64,000 nt of DNA from UBA877 sp034436335 (GTDB lineage Bacteria; Chloroflexota; Anaerolineae; Anaerolineales; Villigracilaceae). The stretch is from positions 27,538 through 91,537 of the forward strand of contig DAOTVO010000048.1 of NCBI GenBank assembly GCA_034436335.1. The letters are read 5' to 3'. The translations under genes were made by a program, and so were the position numbers. The notes below the pieces were generated by a model that was not told the origin of the DNA, did no database searches, and saw nothing but the letters and a program-made list of their open reading frames with translations. This document shows positions 54,570-63,854 of the stretch, piece by piece; within the stretch, counting starts at the first letter, position 1; each line of letters begins with the position of its first letter.

Positions 54570-57460
54570 TTTCCAGCCTCTTCCATCCATCGTTTGACCG
54601 TCTCAATGGTGGGAATCTTGATTTCCCTGATCGGTACGCCGTTGCGGGTGTAACCCAGTTCTTCCATCTTGCGCGCCATCTCGCGGTTAATGGTCAGGAT
54701 GGCATCGTCAATGGCTGCGCGCGGGTTGACGCCGTTGAAAACGATTTGATTCCAGGCATTGCTCAACGAGCGTTCCTGCATGTAGGTGCCGGGCAGTTTG
54801 ACCGGCTCCTGGAGCCACTGCCACTGCGCCAGGATGACATCCTTGTCCTCCTCCGGTATGGGCAGGTAACGGAAGGCCTCCAGGTTGGCGGTGTACCACA
54901 GGTATTCCGGCCCGTAGTTCATGATAAGTTGCCGCTCGAATTCTACCTGCGTCTCGGTGGACATCCACCACTTGAGAAATTCCCAGGATTCTTGCGGCTT
55001 GTCGGTGTCGGCGAGCATGATGCAGGTCTGCGCCGAGCCGGTGGCGTAACGCTTTTGAATGCCGCCGGGGAGGACGGTGGCAGGGTAAAGGTCAATGCCC
55101 CACAGCCCTTCAATTTCGGGCGCGGCGGTGCGGAGTTTGATATACGTCTCCACGTTGGAGACACCCACCGGCAGAGTCCCGTTGCGGAAACTGTCGTAGA
55201 AGTTGGCGGCGGTGAGCGGCATGCCGTACACGGTAAACTGCTCGGCCATGAATTTGATGGCGGTGATGGAGGCGTCGCTGCCCAGACCGGTGGTCAGACC
55301 GTCGGGACTGTAGAGTTCGCCGCCGAAGTTCCAGATGTAAGGAGCGGTGACCAGGTAGCCCTTCAGGCCGCTGCCGGTAGAGAGCGGGGTATAGTAATTC
55401 ATGCCATAGCGCTGTAATTCGGGCAGGATGGCAATCACCTCGTCCCAGGTGCGCGGCACGGGCAGGCCGAGTTGCTGGAGGATGTCGCGGCGGTAAAAGG
55501 TGACCCAGAAGTCTTGCGTTTCGGGGATGGCGTAGACCGAATCGTTGATGATATATCCCAGGAGGGAGCCGGGTGAGTAGATGCGGATGAACGAATCGAA
55601 ATCCTCGAAGGAACGCAGATCGTAGAGGGCGTTGCGCACGGCTAGTTCATAGGGGATGTTGGTGCTAATGCCCAGGGCCACATCCGGCTCGATGTTGCTA
55701 GCGATGGCTAGCGCCAGTTTTGACTCGTTGGGCATGATGGAGAATTTGACGCGGATGCCGCTCTGTGGCGTGAAATTCTGGTCGGCCATCCGCTGCATCA
55801 GGTCCACATACTGGCGTGGCCGGTTGACCCAGACCTCGATTTCATCCTCCCCCGCTCCGATGGACTGATAGGGGTTGCGTTGGAAAGAGTGGAAGAAGCG
55901 CTTTACGCCCTCGCTGAAAGCCATCCAGGCCGAAATTTTCGGCGCAGGCGGCGTGACATCGGGCGAGTGGACGTAGAGTTTGTCCATCGTCAGCGGCTGT
56001 TTCTGGAGCGAAGCGAGGATGCTGCCCAGCAATTGCATGGCCGATTGCGGCCCCTCTGAAAGGCGGTTCATGCGGATGGGAATCTTGTTCGGGTCGGCGG
56101 CCAGCAGAAGGATGTTATCGAGCGCCATCTGGTAGTTCAAAATTTCCTGCGAGTTGAGGCCGCCGTTGACGGCCTGCAGGGCGGCTTTGTCTGCGGCCAG
56201 TTTTTCGGCCATGACGGCCAGGCGCTCGTTGATGTCGGGAATGTACTCGGCAATCTCCCACTCGCGGTAGCGGTCGGTCTGATTGCCGGTGAGATGCTTG
56301 ATTTCCAGCGAAAGGTTGTTGATGTCGTTGATGGACTGGCGGATATTCGTCATGGCCGTATCATACGGGGAGGTCGTTGCCTCCAGGCCGATGACGTTGA
56401 CTCCGGCGTGCAGGTAGACGCGGTAGGGTAGGGTGACATTGACCCAGTCGGTGCTGTAAACGAACGGCACAGTGTTGAACTCATCGAAGGGGACTTCGCC
56501 GTTGACCGTAATGCGCCGGAAGACGGTGAAATTGTTCTTCGTGTTTTGCAGAACGCGCAGGGTGATGAGATACAGGCCGTCCTGCGGAACGCCGACCTCG
56601 TAATAGACGGCGCTCCCGCTGCTTTGCCAACTCTCGCCTCCCATCGTGTTCAGGAGCAGTTGGTAGGTGTCGTAAGGCGTGACCTCCAGACTGCGGCTGG
56701 AGAGCGGGCGGATGGAGACGTTGTTCTTGTAGGCCGGCCATTCGGCTTCGAGTTCGACGAGAACGCCGGAGGTGTCTGCCGCGCCGATTTCTTCGAGATA
56801 TTGCTGATAAGGTTTTTCAGGCGAAAAAGGCTGAAGATAAATGCTTCCCAACAGAAGCGTTTGCCGGTTGAGCGTGAATTGGAATTCATGCTCGCCAGCG
56901 GTGAGATGAATTGCAAGGGGATATTTCCGGCTGAAGTCCACATCCCGCATGAAGGTGCGCGTCCAGCGCGCCAGGCGGACGGGCGGGATGAGCGTCTGGT
57001 TGCCGTAGCGATCGAGGGGAAATTCGTTTGTGCTGTTGCGGTAATAGAGCGGAAAGATGACGCGGCGGGCGTCTTCAGCCGGCAGCGCCCTGTCCACGCG
57101 CAGTTCCCCTTCCGGGGCGGTAATCAGCACTTCTTCCGGCGCAGCGGCGTCGAAGGCCAGGACGTAGTCGCCCTCCGTCTCTATCGAAACCGTGAAGCGG
57201 ATGCTTTCGCCCGCTTCCAGCCGGACGCTGGGCTTGTCGTACTGGCGGGCCAGGGCGTCCTCAGCGAGCGGCAGGCCAAAGGTCTCGGCGCCGATTTCTA
57301 CGCTCCCGCCCCCGCTGCCGGTGAAGACGGAAGCGGACAAAATGGGATGGGTCTTTTGCCGGGCGCTTGCGGTCAGCGCTTCGGCGGCAGTGTTCGAGAA
57401 CAGGAGAAGGACGATTCCCACAAACCTGAAGAAGAAATGGGGGAGGGCAGGACGTCTCAT
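54566..57460 (-). CDS. Very large extracellular solute-binding protein
   Basis: At 964 residues it is more than twice the usual size. A signal peptide (FFFRFVGIVLLLFSNTAAEA) leads to about 500 residues of beta-rich sequence, with two jelly-roll-like repeats (ESIRFTVSIETEGDYVLAFD and YYEVGVPQDGLYLITLRVLQ). Then a standard binding protein of the SBP_bac_1 type runs from about residue 545 to the end (IEVWVNRPRQYVDLMQRMAD; PRTWDEVIAILPELQRYGMN; KPQESWEFLKWWMSTETQVE). No lipobox, so anchoring is unclear. The N-terminal part probably holds carbohydrate-binding modules. Lies between the smaller binding protein and the first permease pair. Confidence 0.87.
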   Translation of the reverse strand: MRRPALPHFFFRFVGIVLLLFSNTAAEALTASARQKTHPILSASVFTGSGGGSVEIGAETFGLPLAEDALARQYDKPSVRLEAGESIRFTVSIETEGDYVLAFDAAAPEEVLITAPEGELRVDRALPAEDARRVIFPLYYRNSTNEFPLDRYGNQTLIPPVRLARWTRTFMRDVDFSRKYPLAIHLTAGEHEFQFTLNRQTLLLGSIYLQPFSPEKPYQQYLEEIGAADTSGVLVELEAEWPAYKNNVSIRPLSSRSLEVTPYDTYQLLLNTMGGESWQSSGSAVYYEVGVPQDGLYLITLRVLQNTKNNFTVFRRITVNGEVPFDEFNTVPFVYSTDWVNVTLPYRVYLHAGVNVIGLEATTSPYDTAMTNIRQSINDINNLSLEIKHLTGNQTDRYREWEIAEYIPDINERLAVMAEKLAADKAALQAVNGGLNSQEILNYQMALDNILLLAADPNKIPIRMNRLSEGPQSAMQLLGSILASLQKQPLTMDKLYVHSPDVTPPAPKISAWMAFSEGVKRFFHSFQRNPYQSIGAGEDEIEVWVNRPRQYVDLMQRMADQNFTPQSGIRVKFSIMPNESKLALAIASNIEPDVALGISTNIPYELAVRNALYDLRSFEDFDSFIRIYSPGSLLGYIINDSVYAIPETQDFWVTFYRRDILQQLGLPVPRTWDEVIAILPELQRYGMNYYTPLSTGSGLKGYLVTAPYIWNFGGELYSPDGLTTGLGSDASITAIKFMAEQFTVYGMPLTAANFYDSFRNGTLPVGVSNVETYIKLRTAAPEIEGLWGIDLYPATVLPGGIQKRYATGSAQTCIMLADTDKPQESWEFLKWWMSTETQVEFERQLIMNYGPEYLWYTANLEAFRYLPIPEEDKDVILAQWQWLQEPVKLPGTYMQERSLSNAWNQIVFNGVNPRAAIDDAILTINREMARKMEELGYTRNGVPIREIKIPTIETVKRWMEEAGK

Positions 57461-57506
57461 AGTTTCAGACCCTTCGAGCGGCTTCCGTCAGGTAAGAAAA
57501 AAGGGG

Positions 57507-57536
57507 GCTGTGAACTTCACAGCCCCCTGATTGTTA
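57507..57536 (-). terminator. Hairpin terminator/attenuator after the small binding protein gene
   Basis: On the minus strand GGGGGCTGTGAA-GTT-CACAGCCCCC followed by TTTTTT. It sits right behind the 470-residue binding-protein gene. Partial readthrough would let the binding protein be made in excess over the membrane components, a common design in sugar ABC operons. Confidence 0.88.
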
Positions 57537-57539
57537 CGA

Positions 57540-58952
57540 CTACGGATTGAGTTCGGCGCGAGCCTGATCGAGCAGGTTGTTGGCGAAGGTTTCCAACTGC
57601 GCTGAGTGGTCTTCGTACTTGAAGCGGCCGTCGTAGGCAAAGTTGAACATGTACCACATGTTCACATCTTTGTCTTCGCCGATGTCAATGCCGGGTTTGC
57701 CTTCCCAGCGGGCGGCCACGTAGCCGGGGACAATCTTGGCCAGCGATTCGAGCAGGCTGTTGTCCAGGTTCTCGAGGGCAGCGCGCAGACCGGGCTTGTC
57801 GCCGACAAAGGAGAGGTACAAATTGATCGTATCGGCATCAATGAAGACTGGCATGCGGCTCGGCACGACGCCGGCAGCCTTGGCGAGTTCGGCCTCGGCC
57901 AGATAACCCTCGCGCGAGAAGGTCATCCACTTGGCAAACTTGTAGGCCTCTTCCAGGTTGGCTGTGGTCTTGGAAACGACGATGAAGTCACCCACGATGG
58001 CCTGGTTGCCGCCGGGGATGCCGATGAAGTCCCAGTTGAAGGTCGCGTTCTGAGCGTAGTTCGGAATCGCCCAGCCGCCGTCCCAGCGGACGCCGACTTC
58101 GCCGTTCAGGAACAGTTCCCACGGACCGACCGATTTAAAGTTGGCTTTCTGCTCGTCGCTCAGGCCTTGCCAGGTGTGAGAGACGACCTCGATTTGCTTG
58201 GCGATGCCGGCTTTGAAGGCATCGGAGTTGTAATTCATGTGCTGGCCGTCGAAGGAGAACCACTTTAGTTTCGGATTCTGGGTGCTGGGATACCACCCGA
58301 GGATGAATTCGAGTTCATCCAGGCCCAGGCGGCCCTGCTGCACATCGGTCAGGGCGGTGGTGGAAGCGAAGAACTCATCCACCGAGACGCCGTACGCAGG
58401 GGCGTCCAGGTTGGCGGCCTCGAAGAGGTCTTTGTTGACGAAGTAGCCCATCACAAAGAGCGCCGCAGGCAGACCGAGCACTTTGCCGTTGTAGGTGACG
58501 GAATCGCGCAGGACGGCCGGGACATTCTGCCAGTCGGGGTCGGCGCTGACGAGCGGGGTCAGGTCGGCCAGCCAGCCGTTCTTGACGTAGAGCGGGGTCT
58601 TATCGGCCATGAAGACATCCGGCAGTTCGCCCTTGGCGGCCAAGGCGGTCAGTTTGTCATCCCAGGAGCCTTCGCCCGACATGTCCACGAATTCAATCGT
58701 GACGTGCGGGTTCAGTTCCATGTATTTCTTGACCAATTGGCGCTGGATGTTGTTCTCTTCTTCGGTGCCAACGTTCCAGTTGGCGTAGCGCAGGGTGACC
58801 GGTTGGGGAGCAGCGGTCGGTTCAACGGTCGGCTTCTCGGTGGGCGGTTGAGTGGGTTCAGGGGTGGGGGTGGTCTTGGGGCCGCAGCCGACGACCAGCG
58901 CCAGCACGGTCACGGCGACGACGAACAGGTTGAGCAATTTCATGCTTTTCAT
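57540..58952 (-). CDS. Sugar ABC transporter substrate-binding lipoprotein
   Basis: A 470-residue CUT1 binding protein. The signal ends in LALVVGC (lipobox), then a Pro/Thr/Glu linker leads to the binding domain: VTLRYANWNVGTEEENNIQR, EFVDMSGEGSWDDKLTALAA, LPDVFMADKTPLYVKNGWLA and WDFIGIPGGNQAIVGDFIVV. GAGGAGAGAAG precedes the ATG by a normal distance. Second gene of the operon after the GH94 enzyme. It is followed by a strong hairpin that should reduce downstream expression. Its ligand is probably an oligosaccharide released by the lipoprotein glycosidase. Confidence 0.95.
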   Translation of the reverse strand: MKSMKLLNLFVVAVTVLALVVGCGPKTTPTPEPTQPPTEKPTVEPTAAPQPVTLRYANWNVGTEEENNIQRQLVKKYMELNPHVTIEFVDMSGEGSWDDKLTALAAKGELPDVFMADKTPLYVKNGWLADLTPLVSADPDWQNVPAVLRDSVTYNGKVLGLPAALFVMGYFVNKDLFEAANLDAPAYGVSVDEFFASTTALTDVQQGRLGLDELEFILGWYPSTQNPKLKWFSFDGQHMNYNSDAFKAGIAKQIEVVSHTWQGLSDEQKANFKSVGPWELFLNGEVGVRWDGGWAIPNYAQNATFNWDFIGIPGGNQAIVGDFIVVSKTTANLEEAYKFAKWMTFSREGYLAEAELAKAAGVVPSRMPVFIDADTINLYLSFVGDKPGLRAALENLDNSLLESLAKIVPGYVAARWEGKPGIDIGEDKDVNMWYMFNFAYDGRFKYEDHSAQLETFANNLLDQARAELNP

Positions 58953-59039
58953 TTTCTTCTCTCCTCACGAGATAATAGTGATTTTGGGGTCAATCTTACA
59001 GGAACCAACTTCGACAAAACGATATTCTCTTCTCCGAAA

Positions 59040-59051
59040 ATCACCTCCTTT
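59040..59051 (-). promoter_or_regulatory. Perfect Shine-Dalgarno sequence without a gene
   Basis: AAAGGAGGTGAT on the minus strand matches the 16S anti-Shine-Dalgarno along its whole length. It lies 90 bases before the binding-protein ATG in the 116-bp leader and is not followed by an evident reading frame. The binding-protein gene has its own ribosome binding site further down. Possibly a ribosome stand-by site or the relic of a leader peptide. Confidence 0.4.
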
Positions 59052-59068
59052 CAGAATGTTGCGAGAAT

Positions 59069-61459
59069 TTATTTTCCCATCAACACGTTGACGACATGCG
59101 TTTGTCCGTCTGCAAGGACGGGAAGGAGTTGTCCTTCGATGGGGCGTCCGTCCACGGTGACGGATTTGACGCCACGGCTGACCCGCTGCGGGTTTTGGAC
59201 CTCGATGCGGTATACCGCTCCCCGGAACGTCCGCCGGACCTCGAAGCCGGGCCACTCGGCCGGGATGGACGGGTCCACCAGCAGCCCGTCCTCCTGCGGG
59301 CGGATGCCCAAAATCCAGTGCGTGGCCACCCGATGCAGCCACTGCGCCGAGCCGGTGTACCAGGTCCAGCCGCCGCGCCCGTAGTATTCCGAGATGGGGC
59401 CGTCAATGTTGCCCGGTGCGACGTAGGGTTCGGCCTTGTAGCGGTCAATATCGGCGCTGCGGTTGGGCGGACAGATGCGCCGATAGGCTTCGTAGGCCAG
59501 TTCTGCTTCGCCAAGGAGCGCATATGCCCAGACGGCCCAGGTGGTGGCGTGGGTATAGACGCCGCCGTTTTCGCGCAGGCCTGGCGCGTAGCGGGTCACA
59601 TAGCCGATGTCGGGGCGCGGTCTGGTAAAGGCCGGGAAGTTGAGTAGCGCGCCGTAATCCTTGAGCAGATGCTTTGTCACCGATTGCATGGCGAGACGGG
59701 CTTTTTCCTCCTCCGCTGCCTGGCTGATGACCGCCCAAATGTTGGGCATGAGGAAGATTTTGCCCTCCTCGTTCTCTTTGGAGCCAACCGGCAGACCGTC
59801 GTCGGTGGTGGCTTGCAGATACCATTCACCGTCCCAGCCGAAGCGGTTGAGGGAATCTTTCAACGTGGCGCGCACGTCGGCGCATTTTTGGGCAAAGGCC
59901 AGGTCGCCGCGCCGCTCGGCTAGCGGGGTGAAGTTGCCCAGGATGACGTAGAGAAACTCAGCCATCCAGAAACTCTCGCCCTTGAGCAGGGTGCCGATGG
60001 CGTTCAGACCGTCGTTCCAGTCGTGGTCACCCATCAGGGGGATGCCGCGCGGCGAGAAGCGCGAGAACGACCGTTCGATAGCGCGCTTGCAATGGTCGTA
60101 GAGCGGCTCGGCCGCGCCGTTCAGGTAGGGAATCGGTTCGTCCAGGATGGCGTAGTCGGCGGTTTCTTTCAGGTAGGAGTCGAGGATAAAGGGCAGCCAG
60201 AGCAGGTCGTCGGAGCAGTTGGTACGCGGACCGCCGCCGCGGATGGTGAACCACCAGTGAAGCACATCGCCTTCGATGAACTGCTGTGAAGCGTGCAGGA
60301 GAATCTGCCGCCGGGCGTACTCTGGCTCGCTGACGAGGAAAATCTGGCAGTCCTGCAACTGGTCGCGAAAGCCGTATCCGGCCGAGACCTGATAGGCTCC
60401 CAGTTTGCCCCAGATGCGCCCAGAGATGGCTTGATATTTGAGCCAGGTGTTGGTCATGAAGTTGAGCGCCTCGTCGGGCGTCTTGACCTGTTCCGCGTCT
60501 ACGAAGCGCGACCAGAAGGCATGCACTTCTTCCAGCGCCGCGGCGGCCTTTTCGGCGGAGGTGTAACGCTCGATGAGCGCGCGCGGGTCTTCTTTGTCCT
60601 GCTCTGCGGCGCCCAGGGTGAAAACGATCGTTCGGCTTTCGCCGGGGGCGAGCGTTGCCTCGACCTGGAGGGCGGCGATGGCGTCCCCAAAACGTCCACT
60701 GCGCCCGGCGAGGCGTTCCTGCCGCATGGCTTGAGGATGTTCCTCGCTGTTGTAGAGGCCGATGAAAGATTCTTTGTCGCAATCGAAAGATTTGAGCGGC
60801 TCGCTGACTGCCATGAAAGCCATATAGGGCCAGTCTATGTTGTTCCAGCGGCCCTTGTCATCCGGGAAGCCCCACAGGTACTTGCGGGCAAAGACGGCGC
60901 GCTGCTCAGATTCGGCCCAGGTCTCCATGAAGAGTTTGTGAAATTCGCGGTGCTCATCGGGGGCAAAGCCGAGCAGCCACTCGGCGTAGGAGGTCACGTC
61001 CAGGCGGCGCGGTCGGCCGCTCTCGTTGGTCAACGTCAGCGCCATGATTTCCACCGGTTCGTGCGCGGCAACAAAGACGGTCAGTTGGCTGCGGATGCCG
61101 TTTACCTTTTGAAGAAAGCGCGAATACCCCACCCCATGCACGGCCTGATAGGCTTCGTAGGAATGCATGACGGGTTTGTAGGTGGCCGACCAGTATTCGT
61201 TTGTTTCGAGATCACGGAGATAAACGTATTTCCCCCAATTGTCTTTGATCAAATCTTGAAAAGAACGGGTGAGGCGGTTTTGACCGGCGTTGCCTCGCCA
61301 AGAGTACCCGGAGCCGGTTTGCGAAACAATCATCCCATAATCGCCATTGCTAATGACATTGCTCCACGGGCGCGGTGTGAGGGGGGTGGTGATGACGTAC
61401 TCGCGGCCGCCTTCAGAGAAGTAACCGTACGGATTTTGGAATTTTGCGCTCACGTTCAC
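59069..61459 (-). CDS. GH94 glycoside phosphorylase (cellobiose phosphorylase type)
   Basis: A 796-residue cytoplasmic enzyme of the former glycosyltransferase-36 family, close in length to cellobiose phosphorylases. The N-terminal beta-sandwich has SNGDYGMIVSQTGSGYSWRG, then NAGQNRLTRSFQDL. The (alpha/alpha)6 barrel has YQVSAGYGFRDQLQDCQIFL and the catalytic Asp in MGDHDWNDGLNAIGTLLKGE; GRGGWTWYTGSAQWLHRVAT is near the end. It splits beta-glucosides with phosphate to glucose-1-phosphate, saving ATP. 1,2-beta-oligoglucan phosphorylases of the same family are longer (about 1,100 residues), so linkage specificity cannot be read from the sequence. First gene of the operon, under the LacI-type operator. 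Confidence 0.9.
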   Translation of the reverse strand: MNVSAKFQNPYGYFSEGGREYVITTPLTPRPWSNVISNGDYGMIVSQTGSGYSWRGNAGQNRLTRSFQDLIKDNWGKYVYLRDLETNEYWSATYKPVMHSYEAYQAVHGVGYSRFLQKVNGIRSQLTVFVAAHEPVEIMALTLTNESGRPRRLDVTSYAEWLLGFAPDEHREFHKLFMETWAESEQRAVFARKYLWGFPDDKGRWNNIDWPYMAFMAVSEPLKSFDCDKESFIGLYNSEEHPQAMRQERLAGRSGRFGDAIAALQVEATLAPGESRTIVFTLGAAEQDKEDPRALIERYTSAEKAAAALEEVHAFWSRFVDAEQVKTPDEALNFMTNTWLKYQAISGRIWGKLGAYQVSAGYGFRDQLQDCQIFLVSEPEYARRQILLHASQQFIEGDVLHWWFTIRGGGPRTNCSDDLLWLPFILDSYLKETADYAILDEPIPYLNGAAEPLYDHCKRAIERSFSRFSPRGIPLMGDHDWNDGLNAIGTLLKGESFWMAEFLYVILGNFTPLAERRGDLAFAQKCADVRATLKDSLNRFGWDGEWYLQATTDDGLPVGSKENEEGKIFLMPNIWAVISQAAEEEKARLAMQSVTKHLLKDYGALLNFPAFTRPRPDIGYVTRYAPGLRENGGVYTHATTWAVWAYALLGEAELAYEAYRRICPPNRSADIDRYKAEPYVAPGNIDGPISEYYGRGGWTWYTGSAQWLHRVATHWILGIRPQEDGLLVDPSIPAEWPGFEVRRTFRGAVYRIEVQNPQRVSRGVKSVTVDGRPIEGQLLPVLADGQTHVVNVLMGK

Positions 61460-61532
61460 CTTTTCTCTGAGTTTTTTTACTGAGCGGAAGTACGGAGTAT
61501 CAATATTTGGAAGAACAGGGAAAGAAGAAATT

Positions 61533-61548
61533 AGTAAAACGTTTTACT
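61533..61548. promoter_or_regulatory. LacI-family operator before the sugar operon
   Basis: The perfect 16-bp palindrome AGTAAAACGTTTTACT with central CG, the classic LacI/GalR-type shape. It starts five bases after the -10 box of the promoter below and covers the expected transcription start, so a bound repressor would block initiation. The regulator is probably the one at 44304. Confidence 0.85.
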
Positions 61549-61553
61549 ATTCT

Positions 61554-61582
61554 AAAATATCATATCTCGATGGGTTTGTCAA
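61554..61582 (-). promoter_or_regulatory. Sigma-70 promoter of the sugar operon
   Basis: On the minus strand TTGACA (61577-61582) and TATTTT (61554-61559) are 17 bases apart. The start point is expected near 61547, inside the operator. About 90 bases of leader precede the GH94 ATG. Confidence 0.75.
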
Positions 61583-61741
61583 TAAGGATGAAAAAAATTT
61601 TAAGATTACAGCAACTGCTTTTTGTGAATTGCTCCCGAATTACCGGGCGTTTGTGAACATAAGAATAACGTTTCCCCTTTTATCTGAATTTACAAGAGCA
61701 AAGACGGTGATTCGAGATGATGCGTGAGCCTGTCAATTTCC

Positions 61742-61770
61742 TTGAAAGCCGGTGATGGGGGTGGTATAAT
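61742..61770 (+). promoter_or_regulatory. Promoter of tRNA-His
   Basis: TTGAAA (61742-61747), a 17-base spacer and TATAAT (61765-61770), 17 bases before the tRNA. A near-consensus sigma-70 promoter. Between it and the sugar-operon promoter (61583-61741) nothing else is visible. Confidence 0.85.
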
Positions 61771-61787
61771 CCGCCCGCTTTCATCGT

Positions 61788-61860
61788 GGTGCCCATAGTT
61801 CAATGGCGGAACGTCTGACTGTGGATCAGAAGGCTGTGGGTTCGACCCCCACTGGGCACC
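61788..61860 (+). tRNA. tRNA-His (anticodon GTG)
   Basis: The acceptor stem GTGCCCA pairs with TGGGCAC, with the extra G-1 opposite C73 that marks tRNA-His. The anticodon arm is TCTGA-CTGTGGA-TCAGA with anticodon GTG, and the T arm is CTGTGGGTTCGACCCCCA. The full 3' CCA does not seem to be encoded. It has its own promoter and terminator and is not in an operon. Confidence 0.95.
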
Positions 61861-61861
61861 C

Positions 61862-61893
61862 AAGACTCCTTTTGCCCGAAGGAGTCTTTTTTT
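61862..61893 (+). terminator. Rho-independent terminator of tRNA-His
   Basis: AAGACTCCTT-TTGCCCG-AAGGAGTCTT followed by TTTTTG, starting two bases after the tRNA. Confidence 0.93.
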
Positions 61894-61980
61894 GTCAGAA
61901 GCCAGTCTGTGGAGGGAGATGGATAAATGAGCATGACTCCACTCTGGTCAGCCGAATTTCCAATAAGCGGGGATTTTTTG

Positions 61981-62019
61981 AACTATAGGGCGGGATATGA
62001 AATCCCGCCCTCTATAGTT
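61981..62019. terminator. Long hairpin after glnS
   Basis: AACTATAGGGCGGGAT and ATCCCGCCCTCTATAGTT pair over about 16 bases with one bulge. It lies just past the glnS stop. No clear U-tract follows on the minus strand, so it may be a REP-like repeat serving as a transcript end. Confidence 0.5.
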
Positions 62020-62021
62020 TG

Positions 62022-63731
<1,710 letters not shown>

Positions 63732-63854
63732 TTCTATATCCTTTCGGCGTACTACGCCGCTGGTCTTATGCCTTTGATTTCTTCAAAGAAACAATTATAA
63801 CAAAGGAGTAGGGGAGGAAATCGAAAATCACCCTTAACGTAGGGCAATCGCATT

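Noticed and set aside
58953..59068. Second LacI operator before the binding-protein gene
   Set aside because: A half-site-like ACAAAACGAT occurs, but there is no palindromic partner.
38556..61459. ABC transporter ATPase within the sugar block
   Set aside because: No gene in the block has an ABC signature (LSGGQ with Walker A). The ATPase must be encoded elsewhere, as for MsiK-type shared subunits.
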